Source of the DNA: Haloarcula hispanica ATCC 33960
GTDB lineage: Archaea > Halobacteriota > Halobacteria > Halobacteriales > Haloarculaceae
Reading direction: 5' to 3'
NCBI RefSeq assembly: GCF_000223905.1
Contig: NC_015948.1
Location: 1,736,001-1,800,000 of the forward strand
DNA: 64,000 nt
Part shown: positions 8,960 through 16,328 of the stretch, piece by piece
Position numbering within the stretch: the stretch's first letter is position 1
Layout: each line of letters starts with the position of its first letter
Notes under the pieces: generated by a model
Told to the model about the DNA's origin: nothing
Seen by the model: the letters and a program-made list of their open reading frames with translations, nothing else
The model's database searches: none
Made by a program: the position numbers and the translations under genes

Positions 8960-9639
8960 TGGCGACCACGCCAACCGACCCCATGGACGACCTCGACGAG
9001 GACGCCGCCGCCCGGGGTGCGGTGTACGCCACGCTCGCCAAGGCGTTCGAGTACCCCGAGGAGTCGTTCCACAGCGCGGCGGCCGACGGGACGCTAGCAG
9101 CCGATTTGCGAGCGTGTCTCGACCGGACGGGCCTTGCCGTGTCCGTCCCGTCGCTCACCACCGACGACGACTACGAGACGCTCGCGGCCCGCTACAATGA
9201 CATCTTCGAACTCGGTTACAGCGAGTACACGGACCGGACCGACGGCTCGCTGGAGGCGGAGGGGCCGCCGGTCCCGCTGTACGAGTCCAAATACCGGCCG
9301 GACCACTCCTGGAACGACGTGAACCTCGACCTCTCGCGGGCCTACAGCCACTACGGCCTCGAAATCGACCAGGACGAGCGGGACAACCACGACGCGCTGA
9401 CCTACGAGCTGGAGTTCGCGGGCTATCTGGCCCGCCGTGAAGCCGCCGTCGGCGAGGACGCCGCAATCGCTCGGCTGGACTTCCATGACCGCCACCTCGG
9501 CCACGCGGCGGCCGGCGTCGCGGACCGACTGGCCGACGAGCCCGGGACCGACATCTACGGCGGCTTCGGCGAACTGCTCGAGGCGTTCGTCCGCGCTGAC
9601 CGCAACGACCTCGCGGAACGGCTGGAGGACCAGCGATGA
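8959..9639 (+). CDS. narJ: NarJ, TorD-superfamily chaperone for NarG
   Basis: 226 residues, all-helical and acidic. The family hallmarks are an early Y/F-E-L-G segment (FELGYSEY) and the PVPLYESKYRPD motif near residue 100, typical of NarJ/TorD-type assembly factors. Such chaperones hold the apo-molybdoenzyme until cofactor insertion and screen the twin-arginine signal before export. It overlaps the preceding gene stop (TGATG). A second TorD-type gene (13611-14198) serves the dms operon. Confidence 0.9.
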   Translation: MATTPTDPMDDLDEDAAARGAVYATLAKAFEYPEESFHSAAADGTLAADLRACLDRTGLAVSVPSLTTDDDYETLAARYNDIFELGYSEYTDRTDGSLEAEGPPVPLYESKYRPDHSWNDVNLDLSRAYSHYGLEIDQDERDNHDALTYELEFAGYLARREAAVGEDAAIARLDFHDRHLGHAAAGVADRLADEPGTDIYGGFGELLEAFVRADRNDLAERLEDQR

Positions 9640-10490
9640 CGGCGGCGCTACAACAACGAGTCAGACCGCTGCTGCACGGCGGGAGCCACTCGCTGGCGAA
9701 CCTGGCAGTCGGCGCTGCGGCCGTCGCGGTCGCTGCTCGATACCTCGCCGTCCTGTTCGTCAACGCGCCCGGATACGCTGGCGTTCCGGTCTCGCCCGGC
9801 CTGGCGACAGGCGTGTCCACGGCCGTCGTCGCCGCCGCGGCTATCGCCGTCGCCGTCACCGACGCCGACCCGCTCACCGGCATCGGGCTGCTGTTCGTCG
9901 GCGTGTTCGGCCTGCTATCGCTGGTCAGTAGCGCGGCGGCACTGCCGGCGGCCGCCGCAATCGTCCTCGGGACGGCGACCGTCGCCGCCGTCGCAGGCCG
10001 GCGGCTGGACCTCGTTTCGGCCGCCGCAGTCGCCCTGCTCGTCGCGGCGCTGAGCATCGGGCTGGCCAGCGGCGTCGGCGGCTGGACGGACCACCGTCCG
10101 GTTGCCTCGACTGTGGCGCTGCTCGGGATCGCGTCGACGCCGGCATTCGCCGCGGCGGACTGGCGCTCGCTGTCGACGGCGGACTGGGGCGCGGTGATCG
10201 GCGGACTCGCCGCCTTCGCCGTCGTCTTCGGTATCGGTCGCGCCGTCCCGTTCGTCACCGGCGCGGTCACGCTCACAGGAACCGGCGTCGTCGGCACGAG
10301 CCTGCCGGTCGTTGCACTGGCCGCTGCCGGTGCGGTGACGGCGGCCAGCGCGGCTAGCCGAACGCGGCGATGGTCGCTGCTCGCCGGCGTCGCGCTGGTC
10401 GCGTTCGCGGGCGTCCCGGCGTCGCTCCCGCGTGCGCTCCCGTTCGCGCTCGGCATCGCCGTCCTCACCGCACAGGAGGGCCAGCGATGA
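9636..10490 (+). CDS. Polytopic membrane protein of nar operon, unknown function
   Basis: 284 residues, very rich in Ala, Val and Gly, with about eight to nine hydrophobic segments and a short basic N-terminus (QQRVRPLLHGG). I see no transporter signature, His pair for heme, or nucleotide-binding motif. It overlaps narJ by ATGA and the HEAT gene by ATGA, so it is firmly in the operon. A nitrate/nitrite or quinone-related role would be speculation; the loops are short and contain almost no charged residues, unlike NarK-type carriers. Confidence 0.7.
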   Translation: MTAALQQRVRPLLHGGSHSLANLAVGAAAVAVAARYLAVLFVNAPGYAGVPVSPGLATGVSTAVVAAAAIAVAVTDADPLTGIGLLFVGVFGLLSLVSSAAALPAAAAIVLGTATVAAVAGRRLDLVSAAAVALLVAALSIGLASGVGGWTDHRPVASTVALLGIASTPAFAAADWRSLSTADWGAVIGGLAAFAVVFGIGRAVPFVTGAVTLTGTGVVGTSLPVVALAAAGAVTAASAASRTRRWSLLAGVALVAFAGVPASLPRALPFALGIAVLTAQEGQR

Positions 10491-11338
10491 CGGGCTGTCA
10501 CGACGACGACGAGTTCGAGAAGCACCTCGAAGAGGACCCGGACCCCCAACTCGACCCCGAGCGCAGTCCGGGCCTGCACACCGACATCGAAGCGCTCGAA
10601 GACATCGAAGTATCCCGCGAGGACGTGACCATCGGCGAGGCGACACCCGAAGAGTTGGCCGCCAGCGACACCGAACCCGTCGAGGACGACGCGGTGGCGT
10701 CGCTGCTGTCCGACATCGAACATGGCGCGAAGACCGACCGCCGGCGCGCCGCCCTCGAACTCAAAGACCGCGCGTCCACTGACGAAATCGTGGCGGCACT
10801 GGCCCGCGCCGCAACGACCGACGACGACAGCGACGTACGCCAGTTCGCCGTCGAGGCGCTGACGGCCCACGGCGGCGAGCGGGCCGCTGCGGTGGCGGTG
10901 GAACTGCTTTCCGACTCCGACCCGTGGGTCCGGGCGGAAGCCGTCGTCACGCTCGACAACGTCGACCGCGAGGCCCACGAGGACGATATCGCGGCCGCAA
11001 TCGACGACGACCACCACGCGGTCCGGCGCAACGCGGCCATCTCGCTATTCAAACTCCGTGGGGAGGAAATGGCCGACTTGCTGCTGGAGCAGAGCCGCGA
11101 CGACAGCGAGCGGGTCCGCGAGTGGGCCGCCCACATGCTCGGCGGCGTCGACGAGGACCGCGCCCGCGAGCGACTGCAGGAACTCACCGACGACCCGGCC
11201 ACCGTGGTCCGCCAGACCGCCGAGCGGGCGCTCGACGTGGACCCCGGACGGTTCCGCCGACAGTTCGGTGGTGCGCTGGAGAACGACGCCCGACTGCTGC
11301 CCGGTGAAGACAGACTCAATCGGATGCCCGACCTCTGA
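10487..11338 (+). CDS. HEAT-repeat (PBS lyase-type) scaffold protein
   Basis: 283 residues. After an acidic N-terminal third (one CH pair near residue 4-5), four to six HEAT-like helical repeats run from about residue 85 to 265: DVRQFAVEALTAHGG, DPWVRAEAVVTLDNV, HHAVRRNAAISLFKL, SERVREWAAHMLGGV, ATVVRQTAERALDV. Such repeats form protein-docking solenoids and in archaea often accompany metalloenzyme or pigment-maturation proteins. Overlapping ATGA junctions on both sides place it with the neighbouring Mrp-type protein, so a role in assembling the nitrate reductase complex is a reasonable inference, not shown. Confidence 0.8.
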   Translation: MTGCHDDDEFEKHLEEDPDPQLDPERSPGLHTDIEALEDIEVSREDVTIGEATPEELAASDTEPVEDDAVASLLSDIEHGAKTDRRRAALELKDRASTDEIVAALARAATTDDDSDVRQFAVEALTAHGGERAAAVAVELLSDSDPWVRAEAVVTLDNVDREAHEDDIAAAIDDDHHAVRRNAAISLFKLRGEEMADLLLEQSRDDSERVREWAAHMLGGVDEDRARERLQELTDDPATVVRQTAERALDVDPGRFRRQFGGALENDARLLPGEDRLNRMPDL

Positions 11339-12579
11339 TGATGACTGACGGAACGCCCACCACACTGACCGACCGCATCGAAGCCGCACTGCAAGACGTG
11401 CGCGACCCGAACGCCGACCTCTCCGTGTTCGACGCGGGCTTCGTCGAGAACATCGACGCGGCCGACGGCGAGGTGACCATCGAAGCCGACCTGACCGCGC
11501 TGGACGGCCAGACAAGTACGCAGGTCGTCCAGGCGATGCTCCACGCGGTCGACGACGTGGACGGCGTCGACAGCGTCCACGTCGAACGGACGACGCCATC
11601 GAGCGAGGGGCAGGCCGGTGTCGAGTCCTTCGACCACGTCGTGGCCGTCGCCAGTGCGAAAGGCGGCGTCGGCAAGTCCACGGTCGCCACGCACCTGGCC
11701 TGTGCGCTGGCCGCCGACAACGACGTGGCGCTGTTCGACGCCGACATCCACGGGCCGAACGTCCCCGAACTGCTGGAGGTGAGCGGCCCGGTCCACTCCA
11801 GCGAGGAGGGCGACCCGCTCCCGGTCCGGGCGGGCGACATGGACGTGATGAGCGTCGGCCTGATGGAAAGCGGCGCGCCGCTGGCCTGGCGCGGGGCGAT
11901 GGCCCACGACGCGCTTGAGGACCTCTTCGAGAACACCGCATGGCGCAACGACGAGATACTGGTGCTTGACCTGCCCCCCGGAACCGGTGACGTGGTGCTG
12001 ACGACGCTGCAGGAGGTCCCCGTCGACGGCGTGGTCGTCGTGACGACGCCGTTTCACGCCAGCGTCAGCGACACCAGCCGGACGGTCGAACTGTTCCGCG
12101 ACAACGACGTGCCGGTCCTGGGAACCGTCGTCAACATGGCAGAGTACGTCTGTGACTGCTGTGGCGAACCGAACGATCTGTTCACGGGCGACGCGCTTTC
12201 GGACCTCGATGCCGAGGTGCTGGCCGACCTCCCGTTCTCGCACGACCTGCAGGGGACGCCAGCACCCGGCGACGTGCCCAGCGCGGTCAGCGATTTGGGC
12301 GACGCCGTGTCCGACGCCCTCGACACCGCCGGCGAGGTGGGCGTCGACCCGACCGCCGATATCCGGGGCCTGCCGCCACAGGAACGCAAGGATCTGGTTC
12401 GAGAGCAGTTCACCGCACTGGACAGCGACGAGTCGTTCGTCCTCGTCAGCGACCGCGACCCGACGCCAGTCGGGCAGTTCCTGGGCCGACTCGCGGAGGC
12501 CCCGCGAGAAGCCTTCGACCCGTTCGAGGTCCGCCGAGCGACACCGTCCGACTGGGTACTGGAGACGGTCAAGCCGTGA
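11338..12579 (+). CDS. Mrp/ApbC-type P-loop ATPase with MIP18 N-terminus and DUF2249-like C-terminus
   Basis: 413 residues in three parts. Residues 1-85 resemble the MIP18/DUF59 domain. Residues 105-330 are an Mrp/Nbp35 ATPase: deviant Walker A ASAKGGVGKST, ADIHGPNVPELL, LDLPPGTGDVVL, and a cysteine group CDCCGE at the position where Mrp proteins carry the CXXC that binds a transferable [4Fe-4S] cluster. Residues 338-413 look like a DUF2249 domain (DIRGLPPQERKDLV to RRATPSDW), a small alpha/beta fold common near denitrification and NO genes. It probably delivers Fe-S clusters to NarGH. The start may be ATG 11338 or the next ATG 11341. Confidence 0.85.
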   Translation: MMTDGTPTTLTDRIEAALQDVRDPNADLSVFDAGFVENIDAADGEVTIEADLTALDGQTSTQVVQAMLHAVDDVDGVDSVHVERTTPSSEGQAGVESFDHVVAVASAKGGVGKSTVATHLACALAADNDVALFDADIHGPNVPELLEVSGPVHSSEEGDPLPVRAGDMDVMSVGLMESGAPLAWRGAMAHDALEDLFENTAWRNDEILVLDLPPGTGDVVLTTLQEVPVDGVVVVTTPFHASVSDTSRTVELFRDNDVPVLGTVVNMAEYVCDCCGEPNDLFTGDALSDLDAEVLADLPFSHDLQGTPAPGDVPSAVSDLGDAVSDALDTAGEVGVDPTADIRGLPPQERKDLVREQFTALDSDESFVLVSDRDPTPVGQFLGRLAEAPREAFDPFEVRRATPSDWVLETVKP

Positions 12580-12671
12580 GTACGGTCGCTGGCAGTCGAC
12601 AGTGACAGCCAGGGACATACCTCGCGGGCAGGACTAAAGGCCTAATTGTCCGCACCCGTAGTAGTAGCATA

Positions 12672-12755
12672 ATGACCGCGAAACTCGTGACAGCGGGTCG
12701 ACTCGCTCGGGGTCGCTCATGCGCCGTGTCCCAGCGGGCCGGAGGGGGAGCGTGA
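12672..12755 (+). CDS. Possible short leader ORF before the TRIC-type channel gene
   Basis: ATG 12672 opens a 27-residue basic peptide whose TGA (12753-12755) overlaps the likely GTG start of the next gene as GTGA. A weak AT-rich element (CTAAAGGCCTAATT, about 12633-12646) lies 26-39 nt upstream. No protein motif is visible; it may act as an upstream ORF coupling translation to the channel gene, or be chance. Confidence 0.25.
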   Translation: MTAKLVTAGRLARGRSCAVSQRAGGGA

Positions 12756-13384
12756 CCGACCCGTTTGCGGTGATGAACGCTATCGGGCTGGTCGGGTTCG
12801 CGTTCGTCGGCGCGGCGAAGGCTGTCGAGGAGCGCTACGACGTGTTCGGCGTCACGGTCGTCGGCGTGATGACGGCACTGGGTGGCGGGACGACGCGGGA
12901 CCTGCTGTTGAACCGCGTTCCGAACTCCCTGCAGTCGCCCGGCGAGGTCGCCCTATCACTCCTTGGTGTCACCGCCGCTGTTCTGTTCGTGCATTTCCTC
13001 GACGACGGCCACCAGCATCCGGTCGTCCTGACGGCCGACGCCATCGGGCTGGCGGCGTTCACGACCACCGGAGCGCTGCTGGGCCATCAGGCCGGCCTTC
13101 CGGTGTTTGCCGTCGTCGCGCTGGCGACGGTCAACGCGGCCGGCGGCGGGGCGATATCGGACCTGCTGCTGGGCCGGACGCCGTTCATCCTCCGCGAGGA
13201 CTTCTACGCGTCCTGTGCCGTCATCGGCGGCCTCGCCTTCTGGGCGCTGGCACAGCTGGGCGCGGCGGCCGGTGCGGCATCGGCCGGGTGCGCGCTCGCG
13301 GTGCTGTTGGCCCGAGGGCTGGGCATCGGTCGCGGGTGGTCGCTCCCGACGGTCCAGGCGTGGGAACGACGCGACACACAGTAG
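12752..13384 (+). CDS. TRIC/UPF0126-type membrane channel (YicG-like)
   Basis: 210 residues from the GTG at 12752, chosen because GGAGGGGGA at 12741-12749 is a strong ribosome-binding site. The chain has about seven helices in two homologous halves, each with the family's Gly-rich pattern: VGFAFVGAAKAVEERYDVFG then TALGGGTTRDLLLNR, and GLAAFTTTGALLGHQAG then NAAGGGAISDLLLGR. Members form trimeric cation channels; bacterial relatives have been linked to glycine uptake. The gene is about 170 bp after the nar operon and has no evident link to it. Confidence 0.8.
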   Translation: MTDPFAVMNAIGLVGFAFVGAAKAVEERYDVFGVTVVGVMTALGGGTTRDLLLNRVPNSLQSPGEVALSLLGVTAAVLFVHFLDDGHQHPVVLTADAIGLAAFTTTGALLGHQAGLPVFAVVALATVNAAGGGAISDLLLGRTPFILREDFYASCAVIGGLAFWALAQLGAAAGAASAGCALAVLLARGLGIGRGWSLPTVQAWERRDTQ

Positions 13385-13610
13385 AACCACGCCGCAGCTC
13401 CGGGTTCCCGTCTGTCATGCCCCGCTCCCCTGCATCCGCTGGGCTTCGTCGCTGTGACCGACTGTGGGACCGCCTGTGAGAGCTGTCTCTCGTACTCGTC
13501 GCGATACTGGTCGCTGACGGCGCACACGACTCTGAACGCGTATTGACCGCGAAAATGGGTGAGGGGAAGTCGGCCGCCGCGACGAACCCGATCAGTGCCC
13601 CGCAGATCCC

Positions 13611-14198
13611 CTACTGACCGAGCACCTCCCGGGTCGTCGCCGCCAGTGACGCGTAGAACGCTTCGCGTGTCTCTGCCTCGACGTGCCCGAGGAACTCGTC
13701 AGCCCACGCATCGAGGTGCTCCGTACGGAACTGGGCAAGCCGTTCGTCGAAGCCCGCTTCTGCCAGATAGGCGGCGAACTCCAGTTCGGTCGCAATGTGG
13801 TCCGGGAGGTCCGGATGGTCGGCCGCGGGCTGGACGCCGAACTCCCGGTACCAGCGTACGACAGCCATCGTGGCTGGCCCCTTGACCGGGCCGAGTTCGT
13901 CCGGGTCGTCCCCGTCGCGATAGACGCTCTCGTAGGGTGGACACGGTGGCCCGTCCGGCCCGATGAACAGCCGGGTGTACTCGGCGTTGAGACGGCGAAG
14001 GTCAACCGAGCCGACGTCGCCGACCACCGGGACCAGCTCTCCGGTCTCGACGGCTTCGACCAGCTGTTCGGTCGGTTCCCGCCAGCATTCGGCGAGGACG
14101 GCGTAGGTCGCCGCGACATCCGAGCGGAATCCGTCGCTGTCTGTGCCGCGCTCGGATGCCCGCTCACGCTTGGCGGGAGCGTCAGTCTGTCTGGTCAT
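13611..14198 (-). CDS. dmsD: DmsD, TorD-family chaperone
   Basis: 195 residues, helical, with the TorD/DmsD features: YTRLFIGPDGPPCPPYESVY near residue 75-95 and a late ELEFAAYLAEAGF. It would bind the twin-arginine signal of DmsA and assist molybdenum cofactor insertion. It is the last gene of the minus-strand dms operon and overlaps dmsC by ATGA, giving the order R-E-A-B-C-D known from Halobacterium. Confidence 0.85.
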   Translation of the reverse strand: MTRQTDAPAKRERASERGTDSDGFRSDVAATYAVLAECWREPTEQLVEAVETGELVPVVGDVGSVDLRRLNAEYTRLFIGPDGPPCPPYESVYRDGDDPDELGPVKGPATMAVVRWYREFGVQPAADHPDLPDHIATELEFAAYLAEAGFDERLAQFRTEHLDAWADEFLGHVEAETREAFYASLAATTREVLGQ

Positions 14199-15496
14199 TG
14201 TCGCTCCTGTCGACCGCCGTCAGTCGCGTACGATTCGGGTCTCTCGACTCGCTGAATCGGCACGTATTTCAGGCCGAGCGTGACGATGAGTGCGCCGAAG
14301 GCGACGATACCGAGGGTGACAGCCACTTCGACCAGCGTCGGGGTGTAGGCCCCCGCAGTCGCCCAGATGTCCGTCGTGATGCCGGCATACTCACCACCGG
14401 TCGAGATACCCGGTGGGAGGGCGATGTTAGCGACTTCGTACCCCGTGAACACCAGCCGGATCCCTTCGAACATCGTGCCGAATACCGCGAGGAGGCTCGC
14501 GGTGAAGATGACCGACACGCGCTTCCGGAGCGATGGAATCATCAGCATGACAAGCGGGACCGCCCCGCCGACGACTGTCCAGAGCCAGAAGTAGACGGAC
14601 TCGCCGATGAGGAAGCTACTGGTGATGGCCCAGAACTCGAAGTGGTTCGCCCAGGCGTGGGGCAGTCGCTCGGCCGCGAGCAAGTACACTACGTGAAGCG
14701 CGAGGAAGATGCCGAGTATCTTCCCGAGACTCGTGAGTTCCTCGCGGTCGACCTCGTAGTTCGTGAGTCGGTCTGCGAGTACCGACACGACCAGCAACAG
14801 CCCGAGCCCGGAGACGAGCGCCTTGGCGATGAACACCGGTGCGACGAGGGGGCTGAACCAGTCGCCCCGACCGATCTGCGTCGCGAAAATCCACCCGGTC
14901 ACCGAGTGGAGTGCGACCGCGGTCGGGAGAGCGAGTGCTGCCGTCCAGAACATGAGCGTGCGGTCACGCTCGCGTCCAGCGTCGGTATCAGCAACACCCA
15001 GTGCGAGTCGCGACCCGCGAGCGGCCAGGTCGCGGCGGGTCAGCAGCCACAGATACCAGAGGTTTAGCACGCCATAGAGGATGACGATACCGAAGTCCCA
15101 CACCATCGGCGAGCGGAAGTCCGGCGAGGTGAAAAACTGGTAGAGTCGCTCGGGCCGCCCGATGTCTGGGAGGATGAGCAGGCCTGCGACGGTGATACAG
15201 GCGAGGCTGACCAGCACGCCGAGCCGTGCGAATCCCTCGTAGCGGTGTGAATGGAAGAACTTCGGAGCACTGGAGATGATGAGTCCCCCGGCAGACAGCC
15301 CGACGAACAGGACGAACATCATGATGTACAGTCCCCACGAGAAGACGTTGCGCATCCCCGTGGCGACCAGCCCCGTGGTGAGTTGGTAGCCCCAGGCTGC
15401 CAGTCCAGCGACCATGAGGGCTGCGAGCAGACCGAGCCACAGCCGTCCTTTCGTCCCGAAGGCCGGGATTGCGATCCGTGACGAGTCAGCGGCCAT
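14195..15496 (-). CDS. dmsC: DmsC, NrfD/PsrC-type membrane anchor subunit
   Basis: 433 residues with about ten transmembrane helices, the size and hydrophobic pattern of NrfD/PsrC/DmsC quinol-binding anchors. No heme His pairs are obvious, as expected for NrfD-type proteins. It docks the DmsAB dimer and oxidises menaquinol. The conserved opening (WGYQLTTGLVATGMRN then FSWGLYIMMFVLFVGLSAGG) is typical of the family. It overlaps dmsB by one base and dmsD by four. Confidence 0.85.
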   Translation of the reverse strand: MAADSSRIAIPAFGTKGRLWLGLLAALMVAGLAAWGYQLTTGLVATGMRNVFSWGLYIMMFVLFVGLSAGGLIISSAPKFFHSHRYEGFARLGVLVSLACITVAGLLILPDIGRPERLYQFFTSPDFRSPMVWDFGIVILYGVLNLWYLWLLTRRDLAARGSRLALGVADTDAGRERDRTLMFWTAALALPTAVALHSVTGWIFATQIGRGDWFSPLVAPVFIAKALVSGLGLLLVVSVLADRLTNYEVDREELTSLGKILGIFLALHVVYLLAAERLPHAWANHFEFWAITSSFLIGESVYFWLWTVVGGAVPLVMLMIPSLRKRVSVIFTASLLAVFGTMFEGIRLVFTGYEVANIALPPGISTGGEYAGITTDIWATAGAYTPTLVEVAVTLGIVAFGALIVTLGLKYVPIQRVERPESYATDGGRQERQ

Positions 15497-16326
15497 CAGT
15501 CATCACCTCCGGACCCCACTGCCGGGACGTGTGGAGCGGCATCACCCTCGATGGAGTGGGGGCTCCCACCCGAGTCGCTACTGTCGCTTCCGTCGGCGTC
15601 AGACGGCACGTCCTCGGCTCCATCGGACCACGGAGAAACATCGTCGAGTTCGCTCTCCATTTTATCCGACGTTTGCGGCCGGCCGGGACTCATCTCGCCG
15701 CTGAGATAGTGCGTCTTCGGGTTCGTCCCGCGGTCTTCGAGGAGCTGGTCCGTCTCGTACTCGTTGATGTACTTCGAGACGGTACTCCCCTCGTCGTCGA
15801 GGTCGCCGAAGATGCGTGCGTCGGCCGGACAGTTGACGACACAGGCCGGGTCGAGTCCCTCGTCGACGCGGTGGCTACAGAACGTACACTTCTCGACGAC
15901 GCCCTGTGGACGGGCGGCAACGTCGCCCGTCCCCTCCTCGGGCATCTGCTCGGGTTCGTCCCAGTTGAACACCCGTGCGTTGTACGGGCAGGCCGCCATG
16001 CAGTAGCGACAGCCGATGCACTTGTCGTAGTCGATCTCGACGATCCCGTCGTCCCGGGTGTACGTCGCGTTGACCGGACAGACCTTCACACAGGGCGCGT
16101 TTTCGCAGTGTTGGCACGCCGTCGGCTGGTACTCCATGTCCAGCGAGCCACTGCCGCCGTCTTCGGGATAGCCACCGGACGGGGTGTCAATCTTGTCGCC
16201 GCCCTCCGTCAGGACGCGGTTCCAGAACTGCCCCATCGGGACGTTGTTCTCCTGTTTACACGACACTGCGCATGCCTGACAGCCGATACACCGCTCCTGG
16301 TCGATTACTAGGCCGTAGTTCGTCAT
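15496..16326 (-). CDS. dmsB: DmsB, four-cluster ferredoxin subunit
   Basis: 276 residues. Four complete cysteine groups are visible: CIGCQACAVSCK near residue 15, CQHCENAPCVKVCP, CIGCRYCMAACP, and CTFCSHRVDEGLDPACVVNCP. All four look able to hold [4Fe-4S] clusters, unlike NarH where one Cys is Tyr. The C-terminus is a long acidic, Ser/Asp-rich tail without predicted structure. It passes electrons from DmsC to DmsA. The gap to dmsA is 2 nt. Confidence 0.9.
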   Translation of the reverse strand: MTNYGLVIDQERCIGCQACAVSCKQENNVPMGQFWNRVLTEGGDKIDTPSGGYPEDGGSGSLDMEYQPTACQHCENAPCVKVCPVNATYTRDDGIVEIDYDKCIGCRYCMAACPYNARVFNWDEPEQMPEEGTGDVAARPQGVVEKCTFCSHRVDEGLDPACVVNCPADARIFGDLDDEGSTVSKYINEYETDQLLEDRGTNPKTHYLSGEMSPGRPQTSDKMESELDDVSPWSDGAEDVPSDADGSDSSDSGGSPHSIEGDAAPHVPAVGSGGDD

Positions 16327-16328
16327 TG

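Noticed and set aside
9155-12618. Very long open frames antisense to the nar operon genes (also 5248-6876 and 36599-38440)
   Set aside because: High G+C with G/C third positions keeps antisense frames open. Their translations are Arg/Val/Gly-rich without motifs, while the sense frames encode clear families.
13204-13527. Minus-strand frame overlapping the TRIC gene end and the gap after it
   Set aside because: Its first 40 residues look haloarchaeal (SDQYRDEYERQLSQ), but most of it is antisense to the channel gene and no promoter is seen; at most a gene remnant.
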